Shown here: positions 53,099 to 61,315 of the stretch, piece after piece
How the letters are laid out: every line of letters begins with the position of its first letter
How positions within the stretch are numbered: the stretch's first letter is position 1
Assembly: GCF_900129855.1 (NCBI RefSeq)
Contig: NZ_LT670819.1
Coordinates: 1,674,001-1,738,000 of the forward strand
Length of the DNA stretch: 64,000 nt
Source of the DNA: Streptomyces sp. 3214.6
GTDB taxonomy: Bacteria; Actinomycetota; Actinomycetes; Streptomycetales; Streptomycetaceae
Reading direction: 5' to 3'
Made by a program: the position numbers and the translations under genes
Notes under the pieces: generated by a model
The model's input: the letters and a program-made list of their open reading frames with translations, nothing else
What the model was told of the DNA's origin: nothing
Database searches by the model: none

Positions 53099-53149
53099 AC
53101 CGTCGGGTCTACGGCCCCCGTCTCCTCTGGTCTTGCCCTCCGCCGCCGA

Positions 53150-53745
53150 CCGGACGATCGTGGCTCGAGCAGTTGCGGGGCGACCCGTTGGACCAGGTCG
53201 CCGATCATCATCGTCAGCTCCTTGGCCTCGGCGTCCAGGTACTGCCACCGCTCGGCGAGCGTCCGCAGGGTGTGCCGAAGGGCGTCCTCGGGTCCTTCCA
53301 GACGGCGAGGACGCAGAGCTGCCAGCTGCCGCGCCAGGCTGATCTGTGTCTTGCCTGCAGTCTCCCGCCGCAGGGCGTCCGAGGCGTGGACGAGTATCGC
53401 CTTGATCGTGACCATCGCCGCCGCACGCTGTTCAACGGCCTGGTCATGGGCGATCTTGAGCTGGCGGATCATCTCGGCCTCGCCGTCGGCGGTCTTCGGC
53501 GTGGCCGTCGCGAAACCGGCCAGCACAGCGCGGGCAGCGTTCTCGGCGTCCAGGGTGTCGGACTTTCCGTTCATGCGTCGCAGCCGCCGGTCCGGGCGTC
53601 CGGCCTCGACCACCTTGTGGCCGGCCCTGCGCGGGAATGACGTCAACGTGGCGCCGTAGGAGCCGGCGCCCTCGATCCCGAAGGCCCGTTTGTACGCGGT
53701 GTCCAGCCATCGCCGCTGCGCGTCAACCGTCCGCTCATCTGCCCG
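53150..53745 (-). mobile_element. IS110-family transposase fragment
   Basis: The frame encodes [36 protein letters not shown] and a following helical region, which is the middle of the DEDD transposase of IS110 elements. The N terminus with the first catalytic Asp and the C-terminal transposase_20 domain are absent, and the frame ends in unrelated sequence on both sides. The element is inactive. It abuts the TniQ fragment, so one may have inserted beside or into the other. Confidence 0.8.
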
Positions 53746-53749
53746 GCTC

Positions 53750-54364
53750 ACACGAGCTGCAGACAGCCACTGTGCACACGGCCTCCCGTGAACGGAATTC
53801 GCGCAGCACGTTGGAAGCCTGCCCCACCGTGCCGGCACGGCCCGAGGCCGGGCTCCACCCCGCCGCAGTACCCCAACCGCATACCGGACACCGATCCAGC
53901 AGCGTCACCTGATGCTCAGGGCGCACCGCCGCACACGACAGCTTCCACCACAGCCGCCACACCCCGCCCGACGCCAGTAGACAGCACGGCCAGGCCCGGC
54001 TGCCGTACACCTCCACCCACTCCCGGGCCGCCGACGGCCAATCCGCCTTGCTCGCGGAGGGCACCGCCGGCACACTCAGCGGCCCACCGTCGAAAACCGA
54101 CAGGTGCATCTTGTCCACTGCGCTGCCCGGGACACCCGTCGTGGCGTACACGGCCTGCCGGGCCGCCTCATCACACTGCACTCCGAACACAGGGGGCCGG
54201 GTACTCGCATGAACCCCTCGAAGGTGCAGCCCCATCAGGTCGGCGACCTCAGCCGGCGGACATCGGTTCACGCGCGCCATCCGATCCACCCACGACGCGA
54301 ACGCTTCATCCGCTCGCGGAGCTGTGACCAGCGCTAATCTCCCGTGGCAGCATGCACCGAGCAA
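53750..54364 (-). pseudogene. TniQ-family protein fragment
   Basis: Translated from a TTG, this gives ADEAFASWVDRMARVNRCPPAEVADLMGL, the N-terminal signature of TniQ, then DRCPVCGWG near the middle, part of a zinc-binding module. TniQ proteins help choose targets in Tn7-like transposition. The putative start lies inside the left end of the IS256 element and the frame loses similarity towards the IS110 fragment. Both ends therefore seem lost. No TnsA, B or C partner is nearby. Confidence 0.65.
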
Positions 54365-54481
54365 TGCTCAAGACTTGTGGATCAGCCTCGGGTTGGCGCG
54401 TGAAGGGCGTACCTTCCCGAATGATCCTGTGATGGTCATCGAGTAGGCCGACGTTGGCGCGTCGGTCGGGAAGGCACGCCC

Positions 54482-55732
54482 GTGCTCACGGTAGTCAACG
54501 AAGACGGAACGACACCACACGGCTCCCTGATCGACGAGATCGTCCGGGAGGGCGCACGGCGGATGCTGGCCGCCGCGCTGGAAGCCGAAGTCAACACCTA
54601 CATAGCCGAGTTGGCTGATCAGCGGGACGCGTCCGGGCGGCGTCTGGTGGTGCGCAACGGCTTCCACCAGCCGCGGAAGGTCACGACCGCGGCCGAGGCG
54701 ATCGAGGTGAAGGCCCCGCGGGTCAATGACAAGCGCGTCGACGAGGCCACCGGGGAGCGCAAGCGGTTCTCCTCGGCGATCCTGCCGCCCTGGGCCCGCA
54801 AGTCCCCGAAGATCAGCGAGGTGCTCCCTCTGCTCTATCTGCACGGCCTGTCGTCGGGTGACTTCGTGCCCGCGCTGGAGCAGTTCCTCGGCTCCTCCGC
54901 CGGCCTCTCGCCCGCCACGGTCACCCGGCTGACCGGGCAGTGGCAGGCCGATCACACGGCATTCGGCGAGCGTGACCTGTCGGCGACGGACTACGTGTAC
55001 GTGTGGGCCGACGGCATCCACCTGCGGATCCGCCTGGCCGAGGCGAAGTCCTGCGTGCTGGTCGTCATGGGGGTGCGCGCGGACGGCACGAAGGAGCTGA
55101 TCGCGATGGCCGACGGCTACCGCGAGTCCGCCGAGTCCTGGGCCGACCTGCTGCGTGACTGCGCACGGCGCGGGATGCGCGCTCCGGTCCTCGCGGTCGG
55201 CGACGGAGCACTGGGCTTTTGGAAGGCCCTGGCAGAGGTGTTTCCCGAGGCCCGCCATCAGCGGTGCTGGGTTCATAAAACGGCCAATGTGCTCAACGCG
55301 ATCCCGACGTCGGCCCAGCCCAGCGCGCGAAAGGCGCTGCAGGACATCTACAACGCCGAGGACCGCGACCATGCGGTGAAAGCCGTCGCCGCATTCGAGA
55401 AGACCTACGGCGCGAAGTGGCCCAAGGCCGTCAAGAAGATCACCGACGACGTTGACGAGCTGCTGGCGTTCTACGACTTCCCGGCCGAGCACTGGGTTCA
55501 CCTGCGCACCACGAATCCGATCGAATCGACCTTCGCGACAGTGCGGCTGAGGACCAAGGTCACCAAGGGCGCCGGCAGCGCGGCCGCCGCACTTGCCATG
55601 GTCTTCAAGCTCGTCGAATCCGCCCAGGCGCGCTGGCGAGCGGTCAACGCGCCCCACCTCGTGGCACTCGTCCGTGCCGGAGCCCGCTTCGAACGCGGCC
55701 TCCTGGCCGAGCGGCCGAAGGCGGCGGCGTGA
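54482..55732 (+). CDS. IS256-family transposase (Transposase_mut)
   Basis: A 416-residue DDE transposase of full length. YVYVWADGIHLRIR, LAVGDGALGFWKALAEVFPEARHQRCWVHK and TTNPIESTFATVRLRTKVTKGAGS carry the catalytic acids and the C-terminal signature of the family. The GTG start lies about 100 bp inside the left repeat. The frame is unbroken, so the element may be active. The stop overlaps the passenger ORF start. Confidence 0.92.
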   Translation: MLTVVNEDGTTPHGSLIDEIVREGARRMLAAALEAEVNTYIAELADQRDASGRRLVVRNGFHQPRKVTTAAEAIEVKAPRVNDKRVDEATGERKRFSSAILPPWARKSPKISEVLPLLYLHGLSSGDFVPALEQFLGSSAGLSPATVTRLTGQWQADHTAFGERDLSATDYVYVWADGIHLRIRLAEAKSCVLVVMGVRADGTKELIAMADGYRESAESWADLLRDCARRGMRAPVLAVGDGALGFWKALAEVFPEARHQRCWVHKTANVLNAIPTSAQPSARKALQDIYNAEDRDHAVKAVAAFEKTYGAKWPKAVKKITDDVDELLAFYDFPAEHWVHLRTTNPIESTFATVRLRTKVTKGAGSAAAALAMVFKLVESAQARWRAVNAPHLVALVRAGARFERGLLAERPKAAA

Positions 55733-56037
55733 TGAACCAAAGACGCCGACCGGGGCGATCTTGGCCGCGAAGCAACCGCGGCTACGCTCTACTCAAAGTG
55801 GACATCGTCGAGGACGACGCCTGGTCGTCCCAGCCAGAAGCCGCCCGCAGCCTGGGCATCACGCTCATCCGCGTCGGGATGCTCATCGCCAACCGCCGTC
55901 TCATACCGGCAGAGAACCCGGCTGGTCAGGCTGGAGTCACAACTGCCAGCGTCCAAGCCGAGGAAATCTGGCGAGCGAACGCGACAAAGCGAGCGAAGCT
56001 CGCCCGTCTCCTGAAGGACACGATCAACTGGTTCTGA
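55729..56037 (+). CDS. Small passenger protein of the IS256 element
   Basis: A 102-residue ORF whose ATG overlaps the transposase stop (ATGA), ending just before the right inverted repeat. The N terminus is basic (QRRRPGRSWPRSNRG). The centre reads SQPEAARSLGITLIRVGMLIANRRLIPAEN, which resembles a winged or MerR-like helix-turn-helix with a wing. The C terminus is a basic helix (AKLARLLKDTINWF). It may be a DNA-binding accessory factor or a regulator of transposition. I do not recognise a family. Confidence 0.6.
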   Translation: MMNQRRRPGRSWPRSNRGYALLKVDIVEDDAWSSQPEAARSLGITLIRVGMLIANRRLIPAENPAGQAGVTTASVQAEEIWRANATKRAKLARLLKDTINWF

Positions 56038-56499
56038 TCACTGATCCACAAGTCTTGACGATAGCTCGCGCGGGCATCGTCTCCGCCGAGCACGCACCTG
56101 TCCGGATGGTTTGGCCGTGGATACCAGGGTCGTTTCAGGAACGACGGCGGCCTGTGAGGTGGCCGCCGCGCACGCGGTGCAGGCGTCGGAAAGACGCCAG
56201 CGGCGTCCGCCTCGCTCGCGGACGAGAAGAAGCCGGATCGGGCCGTCGCAACCGCGGTGGCGGGGATGCTGGCGGCAGCCCCGCTCGTGGCACTGACAGG
56301 TCCGCAGGTGGGCCGGAAGCGGGGCTAGCCGGGCGTGCGCTGCCAGGTGAGCCAAAAGCTCGGACCTGGCGGCGGAGCCCGCGAGCGGCCGCCCGCCGTG
56401 CGTGCACTGCTGGCACACGAGTACTGGCCCGCCGGGCTGAGGGCGCAGTTCGACCGTCCAGGTGCGCCGGACTCCCGGGCGCACGGAGCAGAGTCTCAT
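56038..56499 (-). CDS. Cys/His-rich hypothetical protein, 3-prime end replaced by the IS256 element
   Basis: A 153-residue frame from the ATG at 56499, preceded by a strong GGGAGGAA ribosome site. CQQC near residue 30, a His-rich helix (HLAAHARLAPLPAHL), CQCHERGC, RHRGC and CTAC suggest one or two metal-binding knuckles. It reads like a small zinc-finger protein of actinomycetes, but no function is known to me. The last ten codons lie inside the IS right end, so the native C terminus is lost or changed. It is divergent from the XRE gene across a repeat operator. Confidence 0.7.
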   Translation of the reverse strand: MRLCSVRPGVRRTWTVELRPQPGGPVLVCQQCTHGGRPLAGSAARSELLAHLAAHARLAPLPAHLRTCQCHERGCRQHPRHRGCDGPIRLLLVRERGGRRWRLSDACTACAAATSQAAVVPETTLVSTAKPSGQVRARRRRCPRELSSRLVDQ

Positions 56500-56566
56500 G
56501 GCGCGTGTCTTCCTCCCGCCGTTCACTGCGCCGGCGCTCTGCCGGACTGAGTCGGGCGCACACGCT

Positions 56567-56648
56567 AGTGCAGACCTCTGCCCCTCGATCTTGCCCTGAC
56601 AAGCACAAATAGGGCAGAGGTCTGCACTGACAGGGCAGGTGTCTGCAC
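56567..56648. promoter_or_regulatory. Three-copy operator array
   Basis: AGTGCAGACCTCTGCCC (56567-56583) is the exact complement of GGGCAGAGGTCTGCACT (56612-56628). A third copy, GGGCAGGTGTCTGCAC (56633-56648), repeats the second with a 21-bp period. It fills the 163-bp region between the Cys/His-rich gene and the XRE gene. It is probably the site of the XRE regulator, although the inverted pair could also form a transcript hairpin. Confidence 0.8.
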
Positions 56649-56662
56649 CTTCCGATGGGTAA

Positions 56663-56926
56663 GTGACGATCTTCCCGCCCGACCCGGACTTCGAGGCTCT
56701 GCGTCTGGAGCTCGCCCGGTTGCGTGCGGCGCGGGGATGGACGTACGACGAACTCGCTGCCCGCAGTGGCCTGGCCAGAAGGACGCTCATCGAGATCGAG
56801 CAAGGCCGCACGATCGGCACCCTCAAGTCATGGCACGCCCTCGCTCACGCACTAGACACGCCGCTCGATGAGCTCTTCGGCACCCTGTGCCGCGGGCATG
56901 AACCCCCGCAACCGATGAGTGGTTGA
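56663..56926 (+). CDS. XRE-family transcriptional regulator
   Basis: An 87-residue protein that is almost entirely a Cro/C1-type HTH: LRAARGWTYDELAARSGLARRTLIEIEQGR, then SWHALAHALDTPLDELFGTLC. It begins at a GTG 14 bp past the third operator copy. With a direct-repeat operator overlapping its promoter, it is likely autoregulated and also controls the divergent Cys/His-rich gene. A phage-like or defence-island switch is plausible. Confidence 0.87.
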   Translation: MTIFPPDPDFEALRLELARLRAARGWTYDELAARSGLARRTLIEIEQGRTIGTLKSWHALAHALDTPLDELFGTLCRGHEPPQPMSG

Positions 56927-56949
56927 CGGGCCGTCCGAGCCCGTCAAGT

Positions 56950-57403
56950 GTTCAGCCGATCGGGCAGGATGATGTGAACGTCTGAGCGTTAAGTCGAACA
57001 CGCGTCGCCTTGTATTGGGCTGTTCGGACTACATCTACGGCCCAGACATCACACCACGGCGTGCGGGCTGGCACCTTCGCGCGCATGCGCCCCTCACCCG
57101 TGCCCCGACGCTGGGACACCAGCCCGATCTTTTCTCATCCGCGACGCTCACTCTGTGTCGATCCCGACAGCCCCAGCCGACTTCTGCGTTGTGCCCAGCG
57201 CGACCGCTGCCGTGAATGCGGCAATCAAGCCGAGTGGTATCAGAGAGTCCGGGACCGTCCCGTCCTCCTGCACCCCCAAGAGTTGCCGACGGCCGCGGTG
57301 CCCGCCGAATACCGTTGGCACGTCAGCTCCGGCCTCGCGTATCCCTCTGGGGACGGCAGCGCCTGGTGCCGACTAACCCACGCGAGCATCTGCCCGGCCC
57401 AGG
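56950..57403 (+). repeat. Duplicated DUF6083 5-prime region (full-length copy)
   Basis: It is nearly identical to 21162-21509, starting with TTCAGCCGATCGGGCAGG, including about 130 bp upstream of the ATG. This copy keeps the 106 bp lost from the other. The pair are direct repeats about 36 kb apart. Confidence 0.85.
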
Positions 57404-57969
57404 ACACCGCTGACGCCGCGGCCTCTGAGCTGACGAGACTCCGGCGGACGCTGGCCGTAAACACACGTCGTCTGGTGGATGCCGGACGCTTCACGCCAGC
57501 GGCGTCGGCGAGCCCTGCGGCCCGGCCGCTCGAGGACCCGTGCCGACCCGCCAGGCCCGTCGTCCAGATCTTGTACGTCCGTTACCTTGCCGCACGACCT
57601 CTGGACGAGATCCAGTGCGTGGCCCAGACACGGCGACGCGACCGGTGCACCCTCAGGATGCTCGACGCCGACCGCTCGGCGGGTATCTGGAGACTGGTTC
57701 CGGCAACAGCCTCCCAGGGGCAACTGGCTCTGCCTGCCGAGGTGATGGCCTTGTACGACTTGAGCTCCCTGCCCTACGCCGAACAGCTCCGCTGGCGGAC
57801 GCAGCGCTGTCCCCAGCACGCGGCCACTCCAACAGCCGCGGACCTGGCACTGACGGACTGGGAACCCTTCGATCCGCTCGTCCACCACGCGTACGTACAC
57901 CGACGGCTCCCCACCCACGGCCGCCGGCCCCATCCAGGTGGCGGAGCGCAGAAGGCGGCCCGGCGATGA
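57085..57969 (+). CDS. DUF6083-domain protein
   Basis: A 294-residue soluble protein. PRRSLCVDPDSPSRLLRC and CRECGN-EWY hold a Cx2C pair. HASICPAQ with a late CPQHAA supplies further Cys/His residues, so zinc binding is likely. The middle has VVQILYVRYLAARPLDEIQCVAQTRRRDRC and the C terminus LPYAEQLRWRTQRCPQHAA. DUF6083 is an actinomycete domain without an assigned function. The ATG at 57085 is the first good start; an in-frame TTG at 57010 is unlikely. It lies between the XRE and helicase genes. Confidence 0.78.
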   Translation: MRPSPVPRRWDTSPIFSHPRRSLCVDPDSPSRLLRCAQRDRCRECGNQAEWYQRVRDRPVLLHPQELPTAAVPAEYRWHVSSGLAYPSGDGSAWCRLTHASICPAQDTADAAASELTRLRRTLAVNTRRLVDAGRFTPAASASPAARPLEDPCRPARPVVQILYVRYLAARPLDEIQCVAQTRRRDRCTLRMLDADRSAGIWRLVPATASQGQLALPAEVMALYDLSSLPYAEQLRWRTQRCPQHAATPTAADLALTDWEPFDPLVHHAYVHRRLPTHGRRPHPGGGAQKAARR

Positions 57970-58236
57970 AGAATCCTGATCGGCCAGACCGCGACAGCTC
58001 AGGGGCAGAAGCCCGCTGCCTTTCTCGCCCGGACCGTCGCAGAAGCTGTCGCGCGAGACGAGCAGACCCGCACCCGACATCTGACCACGCGGCTCCAGGA
58101 TCTACTCGCCCATCACACCCCCGAAGCCGTACTCACCTGCGCGGCACGCGTCCTGCTCGACCACCAGCGCCCACCCTCGTGTTCTTCAGTCGACGCGGAT
58201 GACCAGCGGCCTGGCGCCGTACACACGACCCTCTGA
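57966..58236 (+). pseudogene. Small ORF with a likely one-base frameshift at its start
   Basis: An ATG at 57966 overlaps the DUF6083 stop (ATGA) but gives only an Arg/Pro-rich frame. The frame in step with DUF6083 after its stop encodes ILIGQTATAQGQKPAAFLAR, then VAEAVARDEQTRTRHLTTRL, and ends at 58236. It looks real yet has no start codon. Removing one A after ATGA would join them (MRILIGQTA...). I infer a recent frameshift, or a sequencing error. Confidence 0.4.
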
Positions 58237-58260
58237 CCCGTCTGCACCGCGGAGTTCTCG

Positions 58261-59754
58261 TTGCACACGCCGACCGACGAACAGGCCCACGCCTTCGATA
58301 CCTTCCGAGCCGGTCACCACATCGCGCTGCAGGCTGGCGCCGGTACAGGCAAGACCAGCACGTTGGACCTGTTGGCCAGGAGTACTCGACACCGAGGCTG
58401 CTACATCGCCTTCAACAAGACCATCGCCGAAGACGCCGCCACCCGGTTCCCACGCTCCGTGCAGTGCAAGACTGCCCACGCCACAGCCTTCGCAGCGGTC
58501 GGCTATCGGTTCGCCCATCGGCTCAGGAGCCCGCGCCAGCCGGCCTGGCGGATCGGGCACGCCCTCGGTGTCGGGTCCCCTGTCCGTATCGGTGACCACG
58601 AAATCAGCCACCGGACTCTGTCCCACACGGTGCTGCGTACGGTCACCCGCTTCTGCCAGTCCGCCGACAAAGCCCCGGCTCCTCACCACGTCCCCGCCCT
58701 GCGCAGGCTGTGCGCACCGAACGAACGCGCCCAACTCGCCGAAGCCGTCATGCCGTTCGTTGCAAGAGCCTGGAAGGATCTGCAGAACCCCGACGACGGT
58801 GTGGTGCGCTTCGAGCACGACCACTACCTGAAGATGTGGGCTCTGACCGAGCCGAAGATCGAGGCAGACTTTCTCCTCCTCGACGAAGCCCAGGACACCA
58901 ACCCCGTCCTGGAGCGGGTCTTCGCCGCCCAACGCAGTCACGCCCAGCTGGTTATGGTCGGTGACTCCGCCCAGGCCATCTACGGGTGGCGAGGGGCCAG
59001 GGACGTGATGGCGGACTTCGACGCCACCCACCTCACCTTGACCCGCTCCTTCCGCTTCGGCCCACTCCTCGCCGAACAGGCCAACCTGTGGCTCGCGCTC
59101 GCCCACGCGCCGATCCGACTGAGCGGTACCGACACCATTCCGACGAAGGTCGGCTCGGTCACGAGTCCAGACGCGGTGCTGTGCCGCACCAACATCGGCG
59201 CCATGACCGAAGTCATGGGACAGCTGGAAGCTGGCCGCCGGGTGGCCCTCGCTCGAGGCGGGCAGACACTCCACGCGCTGGCGCGCGCCGCCCGGGATCT
59301 CAAGGAAGGTCGGCGCACATCCCACCCCGAACTGGTTCTCTTCGTTTCATGGGGGGAATTGCAGGAGTACGCGGAATACGATCCCGTCGGCCGCGATCTC
59401 CAGCCCTTCGTGGAACTCGTCGACACTCACGGGCCCGAATCCATCATGGCCGCCGTCGATGCGCTCACCGACGAAAAAAACGCAGAGGTCACGGTCTCCA
59501 CCGCACACAGGGCGAAAGGCCGGGAGTGGTTCGACGTCAGAATCGCCGACGACTTTCCCCCTCCGCCAGGCAGCGACCAACTGGATGAGTGCGGCAGCCC
59601 GATCCCGGAACCCGTGAGCGAAACGGACGCCCGTCTCGCCTACGTCGCCGTCACCCGCGCCCGGCACAATCTGGACCTCGGAGGGCTCGCATGGATCGAA
59701 AACCAAGCCGCCCTTGCCTGTGACACCCGACGGACCCATCCACTGCCGGTCTGA
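58261..59754 (+). CDS. UvrD/PcrA-like SF1 helicase domain protein
   Basis: A 497-residue protein, shorter than UvrD (about 720). Motif I is QAGAGTGKTSTL, motif II LLDEAQD, motif III GDSAQAIYGWRGA, motif IV/V STAHRAKGREW and motif VI YVAVTRARHNL. It therefore has an ATPase and strand-translocase core with reduced 1B/2B domains. The start is a TTG at 58261 with GCGGAG upstream. Such compact UvrD-like proteins occur in defence systems and plasmid or phage islands as well as in repair. Context (XRE, DUF6083, IS elements) favours an accessory role. Confidence 0.86.
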   Translation: MHTPTDEQAHAFDTFRAGHHIALQAGAGTGKTSTLDLLARSTRHRGCYIAFNKTIAEDAATRFPRSVQCKTAHATAFAAVGYRFAHRLRSPRQPAWRIGHALGVGSPVRIGDHEISHRTLSHTVLRTVTRFCQSADKAPAPHHVPALRRLCAPNERAQLAEAVMPFVARAWKDLQNPDDGVVRFEHDHYLKMWALTEPKIEADFLLLDEAQDTNPVLERVFAAQRSHAQLVMVGDSAQAIYGWRGARDVMADFDATHLTLTRSFRFGPLLAEQANLWLALAHAPIRLSGTDTIPTKVGSVTSPDAVLCRTNIGAMTEVMGQLEAGRRVALARGGQTLHALARAARDLKEGRRTSHPELVLFVSWGELQEYAEYDPVGRDLQPFVELVDTHGPESIMAAVDALTDEKNAEVTVSTAHRAKGREWFDVRIADDFPPPPGSDQLDECGSPIPEPVSETDARLAYVAVTRARHNLDLGGLAWIENQAALACDTRRTHPLPV

Positions 59755-59802
59755 ACCGGACGTCTGGGTGGCGACTGCATTCCTACAGCCACGTCCCGGT
59801 CG

Positions 59803-61041
59803 GTGCTGCCCTCGGCCCAGGTAAACCGGCTTGTCGACCGGGTCGGCGCGGGTCCGGTGGCCTGCGCCATCACACTTGCCCAGGGCATGACTGATCACGT
59901 GACCACGCAGATCCCGCAGTTTGGCGTGGACGGCCTCGTGCAGGAGCTGCGGAAGGGATGTGAGGCCGTCGCGTTGAGCATCGTGGCTGCGCTGGCCGAG
60001 AATGCCGAGGTCGTGCCGGAGCCTCCGGCAGAAGCGCTCACGGGCGCTGTGGAGACTGCGGGCCGGGCAGTCGGTATCGAGCACCTGTTGCAGAGCGTCC
60101 AGCTCGTTCATGCCTACGCCGTCAGGGAGCTCCTGGACGAGGCCGAACGACACCTGCCTGCCTCCGACCGGTTCGCGGCGGTGGCGCATGTCTGGGAGGT
60201 GCTGTTCGCGATCGTCAACCAGTTGTACGCCGAGATGACTCGCGAGTTCTCCCGGGCGCACGCCGCCTGGGTGACCAGTTCGGCCGCGGTGCGCATGGAG
60301 CTGGTGCAGGACGTCCTCGACGGAAAGCCAGTCGCTGCCGATCATGCGCACCGCGTCCTGGGCTACGACCTCACTCGCCGGCACACCGCCTTGGTGGTGT
60401 GGGCTGACGATCTCGAACAGGCCGATCCCGGCCGGTTGGCAGGGTGTGCCGAGCAGTTGCTGAGGGCGGGGGGAGCGACGGGCACCTTGATCCTGCCTGT
60501 CGGCCGGCAACGGGTGTGGGCGTGGGGGTCCAGTGTCCACGGTGCCTCGGTGACGCCGCCGACGTCGACGGCCACGCCCCGGTCCGGGATTCGGGTAGCG
60601 GCCGGGCTGGCCGAGTCCGGCGTCGAGGGGTTCGCGTTGAGTCACGGTCAGGCCCTCGATGCCGTCCGGGTCGGGATGCTGTCCCGCACCGACCGGTGGC
60701 TGTTCGACTATGCCGAGCTCGACCTGATCGCCATGCTCAGCACGCATCTCGATGAGGCGCGCCGGTTCGTGCGCCGTGAGCTGGCTGGACTCGCCGGATC
60801 CGGGGAACCTGCCACCACCCTGCGCACCACCCTCAAGTGCTATCTGGACACGGAACGGAGCCTGAACACCACGGCTGAGCTGCTGCACGTCGCGCGTAAC
60901 ACGGTTGCGTACCGCATCCAGCGGGCCGAGCAGCTGCGGGGCCGGGAGACCAAGGTCCGGCGGATGCACCTTCAGGTTGCGCTGGCGCTCGCGGAGGAGT
61001 TCGGCGACCTCGTGTTGAGCGAACAGGCCACCCCGCGCTGA
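59803..61041 (+). CDS. PucR/CdaR-type transcriptional regulator
   Basis: A 412-residue regulator with an N-terminal helical sensor domain (about 25-165), a central GGDEF-like PucR region (ALVVWADDLEQADPGRLA) and the C-terminal HTH_30 (LKCYLDTERSLNTTAELLHVARNTVAYRIQRAEQL). The GTP-binding or ligand part is unassigned. It precedes and is co-directional with the hydrolase and flavin monooxygenase genes, so it probably activates that catabolic operon. Confidence 0.85.
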   Translation: MLPSAQVNRLVDRVGAGPVACAITLAQGMTDHVTTQIPQFGVDGLVQELRKGCEAVALSIVAALAENAEVVPEPPAEALTGAVETAGRAVGIEHLLQSVQLVHAYAVRELLDEAERHLPASDRFAAVAHVWEVLFAIVNQLYAEMTREFSRAHAAWVTSSAAVRMELVQDVLDGKPVAADHAHRVLGYDLTRRHTALVVWADDLEQADPGRLAGCAEQLLRAGGATGTLILPVGRQRVWAWGSSVHGASVTPPTSTATPRSGIRVAAGLAESGVEGFALSHGQALDAVRVGMLSRTDRWLFDYAELDLIAMLSTHLDEARRFVRRELAGLAGSGEPATTLRTTLKCYLDTERSLNTTAELLHVARNTVAYRIQRAEQLRGRETKVRRMHLQVALALAEEFGDLVLSEQATPR

Positions 61042-61315
61042 CGGCGCTGACGGCCCCTTTGGACTTCGGTCCATCGGCGGCAGGCCGGTTTGCACCACGG
61101 ACCAAGCGCCGCGAAGGCTGTGTCCGCTGCACGCGCTCTACACCGACGCCCTGGTCACCCTCGCCGCCACGCGCACCTTCCCGGTGAAGTACCCGCCCTC
61201 GGGGATGCTGATGAGCGCCATGCATCACGGCGTCCCCAACTGGCATTGGACCGGCCCGGAGGCGGTCACCAATAGTGCTGGGCATGGGCGCAGACGCCGT
61301 GACGGAGGTTCGCCG

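Larger units (their letters stand above)
54359..56067 (+). mobile_element. IS256-family insertion sequence with passenger ORF
   Basis: Terminal inverted repeats share an exact 18-bp core, TCAAGACTTGTGGATCAG (54368-54385 and the complement at 56041-56058). A less perfect outer extension reaches GAGC (54359 and 56067). The element is about 1.7 kb, longer than the usual 1.3 kb of IS256, because a second ORF follows the transposase. I see no target-site duplication: the flanks differ. Confidence 0.85.

Noticed and set aside
54359..56067. Composite transposon carrying the UvrD/DUF6083 genes
   Set aside because: Only one IS256 copy is present, and the IS110 remnant is of a different family, so no flanking pair exists within the window.
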